From: Candidatus Saccharimonadota bacterium
GTDB lineage: Bacteria > Patescibacteriota > Saccharimonadia > Saccharimonadales > Saccharimonadaceae
NCBI GenBank assembly: GCA_030527565.1
Contig: JAUNAO010000010.1
Coordinates: forward strand, 2,249-16,137
Reading direction: 5' to 3'
DNA length: 13,889 nucleotides
Shown here piece by piece: positions 5,780 to 11,107 of the stretch. Positions within the stretch are counted from its first letter, which is position 1. Each line of letters opens with the position of its first letter. The position numbers and the translations under genes are program-made. The notes under the pieces are model-generated. The model did no database searches, was not told where the DNA came from, and saw only the letters and a program-made list of their open reading frames with translations.

Positions 5780-5785
5780 ATTATA
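5780..5785 (-). promoter_or_regulatory. Extended -10 promoter of the acyltransferase-like gene
   Basis: On the minus strand TGA-TATAAT has a TTTTCA -35-like hexamer 17 bp upstream (4 of 6 consensus positions). Seven bases downstream of the -10 is the A of the ATG, so transcription and translation probably start at the same base. Confidence 0.55.
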
Positions 5786-5804
5786 TCATAAACTTCTAAA
5801 CATG

Positions 5805-5827
5805 AAAAACCGCCGCAAAAGCGACGG
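5805..5827 (-). terminator. Terminator of orphan paralogue A
   Basis: Stem CCGTCGC/GCGGCGG (7 bp, one U-G wobble), TTTT loop, then TTTTT on the minus strand, 5 nt after the stop at 5833. Both arms match those of the terminator at 6742-6770. Confidence 0.85.
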
Positions 5828-5832
5828 TAATT

Positions 5833-6627
5833 CTAAGGTACTCGCTCCCATTTTCCGCCAAACAGCAGATTATGGGCGCCAACGATCGTGAAGTAGTCCT
5901 CATTTGCTCCGGGATAAAGCTCCCCGAGCTCATCCGGCGGAACGAAAAGGTATCTTTTTGGCTTTGTCGCATAATATTCGGAAATATCGATTGCGTGAAT
6001 TCTCTTCCGCACAACTTGTATGCGATAAGAACGATTCAACCCGTCATAACCTTCGCCCGACGTAATGCAAAATTCGATCTCGCGGTCATCTAAATCCGTA
6101 AGAATTAAATCCGCAACTTCGCCACTCGAAAGATGCGTAAAACGCGTTCGAACCCAAATTCCCGAGATACCGACTTCCGAAAGTGCCCAATCCGGATTTT
6201 TCCCCTTCGCAATCGCTCGCCATTCATTCATGAATTGCATATGCGGCGAACAATAGGTCAGAGGAACATTTTTGCTAGGATCTCTCTCGAAGGATTCCTT
6301 CACTCTAAATTCGGCATAGGCCCTCAAAACAGATTGCTTATTCGGAATCAAATTGTGCCAGCTTACAGAATTCGGATGAATTACCCCGTAATTCTCGGAT
6401 TTAAACCCTCGTTCGCCAAGATATTTTTGGACGTTGAAGATGCCACTTTCAGTCTTGTCGAGCATCTCCTCCTGTTCATGCAGCCGCCAAAGTATCCTGA
6501 GAGGCTTACCTTCCCCGAGGATTATATTAGACAAACGTTGCCAGAAACTCTTTTTTGATTCATTCCTAAGCCCCTTTAATCTAATAATAAATTCCCCATC
6601 TTTCTGCACTTCTTCATATCGTTTCAT
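5833..6627 (-). CDS. Orphan protein, paralogue A of a tandem pair
   Basis: The function is not recognised. The chosen ATG (264 residues, MKRYEEVQKDGEF) follows GGGGGTGA six bases upstream. An ATG five codons earlier would bury that site. No signal peptide or membrane helix is visible, so it is probably cytoplasmic. It aligns with the gene at 6775-7365 at the N-terminus (RYE..KDGE...IRL, then FWQRLSNIILGE against FREKLKKFFLGE) and in a central block (WRAIAKGKNPDWALSEV against WQEIISGKRDEWLLFDV, then GLNRSYRIQ against GIERVYEVE, and HAIDIS against HISLA). A segment of about 60 residues at 75-135, including two cysteines, is absent from the shorter paralogue. It has its own consensus promoter and terminator. 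Confidence 0.75.
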   Translation of the reverse strand: MKRYEEVQKDGEFIIRLKGLRNESKKSFWQRLSNIILGEGKPLRILWRLHEQEEMLDKTESGIFNVQKYLGERGFKSENYGVIHPNSVSWHNLIPNKQSVLRAYAEFRVKESFERDPSKNVPLTYCSPHMQFMNEWRAIAKGKNPDWALSEVGISGIWVRTRFTHLSSGEVADLILTDLDDREIEFCITSGEGYDGLNRSYRIQVVRKRIHAIDISEYYATKPKRYLFVPPDELGELYPGANEDYFTIVGAHNLLFGGKWERVP

Positions 6628-6692
6628 TTTTTTCACCCCCATGATTTTAAAGTGCGACGACGCTCCAAACGTCAGTTTTATTTTATCCGTAT

Positions 6693-6721
6693 ATTATATA
6701 TATTTCCGCCCGCTTTGTCAA
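6693..6721 (-). promoter_or_regulatory. Consensus promoter of orphan paralogue A
   Basis: TTGACA (6716-6721), 17 bp, TATAAT (6693-6698) on the minus strand: a perfect sigma-70 consensus. The leader is about 60 nt and contains a small GACG...CGTC hairpin. Confidence 0.85.
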
Positions 6722-6741
6722 GGTAATATACCGTAAGCATG

Positions 6742-6770
6742 AAAAAGCCGCCGCGACTGCGACGGTTTTT
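6742..6770 (-). terminator. Bidirectional-looking terminator of orphan paralogue B
   Basis: Stem CCGTCGC/GCGGCGG with a 4-nt AGTC loop is flanked by T5 in both directions. It follows the stop codon at 6775 by 4 nt, and the consensus promoter of paralogue A starts 20 nt further on. Confidence 0.85.
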
Positions 6771-6774
6771 CTGA

Positions 6775-7365
6775 TCATAGGGTGCCATGAAGTCTGGAGT
6801 AGAATTCGTAATCTTGCAAAAGCTGCATACGCTGCCGAAACTCCTCTTCGCCAGATTTTGCGAGGCTAATGTGGACGGAATTCTCGCCCATTTCAACCTC
6901 ATAAACCCGCTCAATTCCATGTTCATCTTCCGAAATCTTGAAGCACAACGTGATGTCGGCTAGATTTCTGATTTCGGCGCGGACGATTTCATTAGCGTAG
7001 GCGTTCCAGATGAAGAGAGCCATCCTTTTGACGTCGAACGAGACATCAAATAATAGCCATTCATCGCGCTTGCCGCTGATAATTTCTTGCCAGTTTTGCC
7101 TGAAATCTTCGAACGCCACGCCATCAGCTTTTCCGATGTAGGAATATGTGATATTTTCCTTCGAAAACACCGCATTTTCCGGCCGAGTAATAGTAAAAGT
7201 CAACTTTTGGGTTTTTTCTTCCCCTAAGAAGAACTTTTTCAGCTTCTCTCGGAATGTCGGGTTGTGCCGGCTTTGTCTTTTAAATTCGGGCAATCTGATT
7301 ACGTATTCTGCGATTTCTTTGCCATCCTGTTTCCTGACCCTGAGCCCCTCGTAGCGTTTCTCCAT
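6775..7365 (-). CDS. Orphan protein, paralogue B of a tandem pair
   Basis: A 196-residue protein of unknown function, homologous to the product of 5833-6627 through the RYE/DGxE N-terminus, the LGE motif and the W-x-x-I-x-x-GK...W block. It is predicted soluble, rich in charged residues and mixed alpha/beta. The paralogue-A insertion (around 75-135) is missing. The start is supported by a strong AAGGAGG seven bases upstream. The stop is TGA immediately before a terminator, another sign that UGA is a true stop in this genome. It is a single-gene transcript: a perfect consensus promoter at 7439-7467 and a terminator at 6742-6770. Both paralogues sit downstream of a surface protein gene on the same strand, but each has its own promoter, so functional linkage is not shown. 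Confidence 0.75.
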   Translation of the reverse strand: MEKRYEGLRVRKQDGKEIAEYVIRLPEFKRQSRHNPTFREKLKKFFLGEEKTQKLTFTITRPENAVFSKENITYSYIGKADGVAFEDFRQNWQEIISGKRDEWLLFDVSFDVKRMALFIWNAYANEIVRAEIRNLADITLCFKISEDEHGIERVYEVEMGENSVHISLAKSGEEEFRQRMQLLQDYEFYSRLHGTL

Positions 7366-7438
7366 TTCGCTACCTCCTTGATCTGTAAATTTCTAGGGGA
7401 ATTTTAGTCCAAAACGTCCTAAAACACCCTCTCTTCTA

Positions 7439-7467
7439 ATTATACCACACCATAAACATTTTGTCAA
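7439..7467 (-). promoter_or_regulatory. Consensus promoter of orphan paralogue B
   Basis: TTGACA (7462-7467), 17 bp, TATAAT (7439-7444), with TGG before the -10. The -35 abuts the TAG stop of the surface protein gene with no base between. The leader is about 65 nt and contains a TTTTAG/CTAAAA hairpin. Confidence 0.85.
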
Positions 7468-9048
7468 CTATGGGTCTAGTATACATCGCGCCGAGACCCC
7501 GTAGTATCGATAGTAGCCGACGCCCGAGCTCAACCCAGATGACGGGTAGTAGTTCAGACTGTAACGATTTGTGGTAGAGTGCACGGTAGTAGACCACCAG
7601 TTCCCATCCGCCGACGCACTGTAGAGGGTACTATTGTCCCAGGTCCCAGTCGCGACAGGCGAGAATGCATCTACGTTAACTTTGCTATAACTTCCATCTC
7701 CGCCAATAAGGTTCCATTCTTCGTCGCTCGGCATTCGCCATCCGGCTGGACAAATGTCTATTGTTGCTTCGTCCGTCGAAGAGTCTGCGCAGATTTCACC
7801 TGCTGTCGCCGCGCAGTAATTGTACCAGTAGCCGTTCACTGCCGCCGGCAGCTTTGTCTTCGCTAGATCTTCTTCGGTTGGGATATGAATTCTAGCTTCT
7901 GTATAAGTATTCCCCGAAGTCAAGTCACCAACCGTATTCAGCGTCATCTCCGAGGTGACATTCGAGGTTTCTGGGCTTAGCGTATTATTTGTCGCTAAAT
8001 CATACGAGAGATTCTGTGTCATCCAGCAATTGCCATTAATAAAACGAGCGGAGTAAGTTTTGCGGTCCCGTAAATCCGCCAAGGAAACATCGGTATCAGC
8101 TGCTTCCTGCTCGCATTGATTATAAGTATAATCCTGCATTGATGGCGTCCACACCGCATAGAGAAATATTGCATTCTCTATTGTTTGATCTAAACCATAT
8201 AAATCTCCTGGTTGCAAAACTTTACCTGGGCAAAGATCGTTGGTCATGCTCATTGTACACCATCCTTTAAAAACATAGCCCGTGCGGGTCGGTAAAAGAG
8301 ATGAGACAGGGAGGGATATCTCAGTGGACACACCAGATTGCGTAGAAGGCATATTTGCCACGTCATCCGTTGTGTTTTTATCGTAATGCATAATATATGT
8401 AGTTGGATTTACGACTGCTACTATATTTAAGTTTTTAGCATACACACCAGGAGCAGTTTCAGTATTAACTCTTGCTCCAAAAGAAAGACTATAATCATAA
8501 GAAGCAGTGTTTGATGTTGAATATAATTCTACGGGGTCAGTAGTGGGTGATGGATTGTAATATTGGTAATCGTCATTGCCCGGAATTGAAGCATTATAAA
8601 ACCTCCATCCCCACAAATTATTGTATTGTGTGTTATTTGCGGCGGCGAAAGAAGCCCCAGAAACGCCGGAGGAAATAGAACTGATACTGCGGTCACCAGA
8701 AGAAAGAACGCCGGAGTCATCATCCGCAGTAAGAAAAAGTTTATAGCCAAAATAATTATTTGTCGAAACAGAAAACTCGATTGCCGATGATTCTTTAAAC
8801 ACTCCATTTTCTAAATTTGAGAGCAATTCGCTTTTAGTCATGTTTATAGAAGCAATATGTTGAGTATTTTCAAATGTAAGATTGAGGTACGCAGACAAGG
8901 CATTGCCAAACGCCGCTTTTGCTCTCTGCTCGCTACTGCTGATTGGGAAAAGGGTCGCAGTAGCGAACAGAAGACAAAAGAAGGAAGCCACAAAAATCAG
9001 TCTTTTTATATTTCTTTGAAAGTTGATTTTATGTTGTTCTATCTTCAT
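7468..9048 (-). CDS. Secreted surface protein with InlB-type repeat and FISUMP domain
   Basis: A 526-residue exported protein. Residues 1-16 are basic and 17-36 hydrophobic, forming a signal peptide or anchor. Residues 47-212 form a Ser/Thr/Asn-rich beta-type domain, unassigned but reminiscent of WxL-like surface modules (ending APGVYAKNLNIVAVV). Residues 216-301 match a Listeria-Bacteroides (InlB B) repeat: TYIMHYDKN, LPTRTGYVFKGWC and AIFLYAVW. Residues 325-524 match a FISUMP (Fibrobacter succinogenes major paralogous) domain: DLRDRKTYSARFINGNCWMT, ICPAGWRMPSDEEW, WWSTT and GYYRYYGVSARC. Eight or more exterior cysteines could pair. No LPXTG motif is visible. Such architectures are common in Saccharibacteria and suggest cell-surface contact, though ligand and function are unknown. 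AGGAG precedes the start, and a long structured leader lies upstream. Confidence 0.88.
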   Translation of the reverse strand: MKIEQHKINFQRNIKRLIFVASFFCLLFATATLFPISSSEQRAKAAFGNALSAYLNLTFENTQHIASINMTKSELLSNLENGVFKESSAIEFSVSTNNYFGYKLFLTADDDSGVLSSGDRSISSISSGVSGASFAAANNTQYNNLWGWRFYNASIPGNDDYQYYNPSPTTDPVELYSTSNTASYDYSLSFGARVNTETAPGVYAKNLNIVAVVNPTTYIMHYDKNTTDDVANMPSTQSGVSTEISLPVSSLLPTRTGYVFKGWCTMSMTNDLCPGKVLQPGDLYGLDQTIENAIFLYAVWTPSMQDYTYNQCEQEAADTDVSLADLRDRKTYSARFINGNCWMTQNLSYDLATNNTLSPETSNVTSEMTLNTVGDLTSGNTYTEARIHIPTEEDLAKTKLPAAVNGYWYNYCAATAGEICADSSTDEATIDICPAGWRMPSDEEWNLIGGDGSYSKVNVDAFSPVATGTWDNSTLYSASADGNWWSTTVHSTTNRYSLNYYPSSGLSSGVGYYRYYGVSARCILDP

Positions 9049-9110
9049 GTGGCTCCTCTCTTTTATCCCCTCGAGGTGCCGATATGCTATGTATTTTAGT
9101 GTCTTAATCT

Positions 9111-9132
9111 AAAAATGGCACCACGAGGGTGC
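9111..9132 (-). terminator. Terminator hairpin in the surface-gene leader
   Basis: GCACC/GGTGC stem (9128-9132 with 9118-9122) with a 5-nt loop is followed by CATTTTT on the minus strand. Three of its bases (9130-9132) also belong to helix P1 and its loop is complementary to the P5 loop, so it competes with both. Confidence 0.55.
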
Positions 9133-9254
9133 TATAGTTTGACAACTCCAACCAGTAAAACAGGAAGAGCTGGCAATCCTCATGGTGCCAATATTTCTCT
9201 CCATGTTTTACAAAAGAAAAATCATGGTTGTATCCGAATTGTCAAACTATAGCA
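9111..9254 (-). ncRNA. Candidate structured leader RNA or small RNA with terminator
   Basis: Five nested helices can be read directly: P1 9130-9145/9239-9254 (16 bp perfect), P2 9149-9154/9225-9230 (6), P3 9155-9162/9204-9211 (8), P4 9163-9169/9197-9202 (6, one bulge), P5 9171-9175/9186-9190 (5), capped by a 10-nt loop. P2 and P3 stack directly on one side, with a 13-nt U-rich bulge on the other. Minus-strand orientation is favoured because only there is the structure followed by a hairpin (9118-9132) plus T5, and because an extended -10 (9260-9265) places the start at about 9253, the first base of P1. It could be a cis-regulator of the surface protein gene or a free RNA of about 143 nt. No known RNA family was recognised. 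Confidence 0.6.
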
Positions 9255-9259
9255 TCTTA

Positions 9260-9265
9260 ATTATA
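9260..9265 (-). promoter_or_regulatory. Extended -10 promoter of the structured RNA / surface gene
   Basis: GTGA-TATAAT on the minus strand has no good -35 at 17 bp (a TTGCAA lies at 15 bp). The predicted start is near 9253, about 205 nt upstream of the surface protein start codon. Confidence 0.55.
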
Positions 9266-9300
9266 TCACATAAATAAACATTGCAAGCCCATTTTTCAAC

Positions 9301-9321
9301 AAAAATAACGCCTTGTGGCGT
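9301..9321 (-). terminator. Terminator downstream of tRNA-Gln
   Basis: ACGCC-ACAA-GGCGT stem-loop (9308-9321) followed by TATTTTT on the minus strand. It could end both the tRNA transcript and the transcript from the promoter at 9332-9360. Confidence 0.75.
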
Positions 9322-9331
9322 CTATCTCTTC

Positions 9332-9360
9332 ATTATATCACACTTTGTAAATTCTGTCAA
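9332..9360 (-). promoter_or_regulatory. Perfect consensus promoter between tRNA-Gln and a terminator
   Basis: TTGACA (9355-9360), 17 bp, TATAAT (9332-9337), with TGA before the -10. The predicted start is near 9325, only about 4 nt before the terminator stem at 9308-9321. Confidence 0.8.
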
Positions 9361-9365
9361 GGTAT

Positions 9366-9440
9366 TGGCTGGGGATGAGGGATTCGAACCCCCGAATGCT
9401 GGGACCAGAACCCAGTGCCTTACCGCTTGGCGAATCCCCA
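9366..9440 (-). tRNA. tRNA-Gln, anticodon CUG, encoded CCA
   Basis: The cloverleaf is complete: acceptor TGGGGAT/ATCCCCA; D-stem GCC/GGC with the AAGCGGTAA loop; anticodon stem CTGGG/CCCAG with loop TTCTGGT, giving anticodon CTG; T-arm with TTCGAAT. Discriminator G at 9369 is followed by an encoded CCA (9366-9368). It closely resembles bacterial tRNA-Gln. It lies 45 nt downstream of the 540-residue orphan gene on the same strand and has its own extended -10. Confidence 0.95.
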
Positions 9441-9450
9441 ACGCTCCCCT

Positions 9451-9456
9451 ATTATA
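9451..9456 (-). promoter_or_regulatory. Extended -10 promoter of tRNA-Gln
   Basis: GTGA-TATAAT on the minus strand places the start about 4 nt before the mature tRNA 5' end. The -35 is poor. Confidence 0.55.
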
Positions 9457-9484
9457 TCACGAAACTTATTAAAATGAAAGTTTT

Positions 9485-11107
9485 TTACCAGCCTTCGTCC
9501 ACTCCATCAATCCGCCCGTGTTTATCAATTAGCCCAAACCTCTCCGCAATCACCTTTCGTGCTAGCTGGTTAAACCTTTCATGCCCCTCTTGAACCCGCG
9601 GGTCATCTCTATCGTCCGCATAATGCTTATCAAATCCTAAATATTTACCATCTCGTTCGACTGTTTCTCCTGGACCCGACACAACCTTCCCGTAATCCGT
9701 ATAATTCTCCCCTTCAGAAACTCCAATTTGTCCCAATATTCTTTCCACCGCTTTGGTCGGCGCTCCGTCATAATAAATAACATGCGCAGGTCGCTCGTCC
9801 GGGTGATCGCGAAAATAATTTTCCCAGTATTCTTCTGCCGTAATTGGATTTTCTGCCAGCTTCAAGTCTAAATTCTCTTCCGATACGACTTTTTGCATTA
9901 ATGTTTCGAGTAGTTCCTCTGCCGTCTTTCCCTCCCGCTCCTCCGGATATAAACCAGCAAAGCTTCGATTCGATATTGCCTCGAGGCAGCTCTCCATGGA
10001 GAATCTTGCTCCTTCTGGGACGCCGAGATTATCTAGACTTTCCTTGAGAAATTGTCTTTTTTCTTCCCAATCCATATCGTCTAAATTCGGCATGTTTTTT
10101 GCGAATTCAATGAACTTATCCGCTATCGCCGGATCTCTTTGCGGAGCCATATTCCCGTCCTCGTCTATCGCCAATTCATATTTTGAACCTGTTTCTGGGG
10201 CGACTTTTGTCGACTTTGGCAAGAAAGTAATTCCAGCGTCAATTGGGAGATCCCCATTTTTTGGCCAAATAAATACGTCATTCCATTGTCCCCCGTTGTC
10301 TTTAGATATAAAACCTCCCCCTGTATGTCCGCCATATAACGTCTGTGAAACAATTACATCGGACGGAAAAACAAAGAAAACTTCGTTGCCTCTTTCTCCG
10401 CCATAATTTCCCTCCGCCACTTCGTTTTTCGCGACATGGATAGCACGTCTATCGCCCCAATGGTCCGCTGCTGCTATTCCGTCGTTCACCGGCAAAGAAT
10501 TAATTATGCCTGTAATTGTCTTCGCATCGCCATACCCTTCAACCGCCCTACTTTCCGGGACGACAAAATCCGAATCACCAAAACAAACAGCTTCAAGATA
10601 GTCTCGCACGCCTTTCTCGGTCACCTCTTGATCGAGGCCATGTATTGCGGCCGATGATTTTAAAACTTTCCCATCACCAAGTATATCTTTTAGCCCACTT
10701 ATCATGCTTCCCATGCCGGCATTATGGGAAGAACGCATATCTGCATGGTCTCTTATTCCTTGCCGTGTAACATGTGACACATAATATGGATTCAACCTCC
10801 GCCAAAGCTGTAAATATTCCTCGGTCGAGAGTTCCGCCAGCGCATCAAAATCAAGCAAACGTTCCTTTTCTTCCGGTGTCATCGGCCCCTCTTCTAAAAT
10901 CTCACTCCTTAAATCCAACGCAATATCTTCGGCTTCCGGACCCTGAGGAATTTCTTCGCCCCCAGCCACAGCCGCTTTCCGGCTCTCTTCTCGTGCCGCC
11001 TCTGCCCGCCCCGCATCAAACTCTAAATCCTTCAACGAATCCCACTCCGACGGCTGATTTCCCTCCTCCGCGACTTCATGACTACTAATTTTTTCCGAAC
11101 TATTCAT
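9485..11107 (-). CDS. Large soluble orphan protein coupled to an ABC exporter
   Basis: The 540-residue protein matches no family I recognise. It has no signal peptide or transmembrane segment. The first 90 residues are highly acidic and probably disordered (MNSSEKISSHEVAEEG, then runs of Glu). The rest is mixed and acidic, with Gly-rich patches such as LYGGHTGGGFISKDNGGQW near 258-276 and aromatic/Asp-rich stretches (YWENYFRDHPDERP, DKHYADDRDDPR). No catalytic motif is convincing. The ATG overlaps the TAA stop of the ABC transporter gene by one base (TAATG), with AAGGAG six bases upstream, so it is translationally coupled and probably made together with the exporter. It could be a cytoplasmic partner or cargo; either role is speculation. 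A tRNA gene with its own promoter follows. Confidence 0.75.
   Translation of the reverse strand: MNSSEKISSHEVAEEGNQPSEWDSLKDLEFDAGRAEAAREESRKAAVAGGEEIPQGPEAEDIALDLRSEILEEGPMTPEEKERLLDFDALAELSTEEYLQLWRRLNPYYVSHVTRQGIRDHADMRSSHNAGMGSMISGLKDILGDGKVLKSSAAIHGLDQEVTEKGVRDYLEAVCFGDSDFVVPESRAVEGYGDAKTITGIINSLPVNDGIAAADHWGDRRAIHVAKNEVAEGNYGGERGNEVFFVFPSDVIVSQTLYGGHTGGGFISKDNGGQWNDVFIWPKNGDLPIDAGITFLPKSTKVAPETGSKYELAIDEDGNMAPQRDPAIADKFIEFAKNMPNLDDMDWEEKRQFLKESLDNLGVPEGARFSMESCLEAISNRSFAGLYPEEREGKTAEELLETLMQKVVSEENLDLKLAENPITAEEYWENYFRDHPDERPAHVIYYDGAPTKAVERILGQIGVSEGENYTDYGKVVSGPGETVERDGKYLGFDKHYADDRDDPRVQEGHERFNQLARKVIAERFGLIDKHGRIDGVDEGW

Noticed and set aside
6628..6642. Upstream ATG of orphan paralogue A (MGVKK)
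   Set aside because: The GGGGGTGA ribosome-binding site lies between this ATG and the next, and the paralogue's homology begins at the second ATG.
560..6777. Alternative genetic code with UGA as glycine
   Set aside because: UGA ends nusG at its family-typical length and ends the gene at 6775 immediately before a terminator.
9176..9185. Resemblance of the P5 loop (AUGAGGAUU) to a phage coat-protein operator
   Set aside because: A nine-base coincidence; the flanking stem does not match and no phage genes are present.
9109..9204. 31-codon leader ORF through the structured RNA
   Set aside because: No ribosome-binding site, no repeated regulatory codons, and a frame this long is expected by chance; kept only as a remote attenuation alternative.
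9117..9254. T-box riboswitch, suggested by the nearby tRNA gene and GUGGUGCC
   Set aside because: No T-box consensus UGGNACCGCG, no recognisable specifier loop architecture, and the downstream gene is not an aminoacyl-tRNA synthetase or amino-acid gene.
9477..9481. AAACTT/AAGTTT hairpin after the 540-residue gene as its terminator
   Set aside because: The stem (about 9464-9485) is short and AT-only, and in the minus direction it is not followed by a U-tract.
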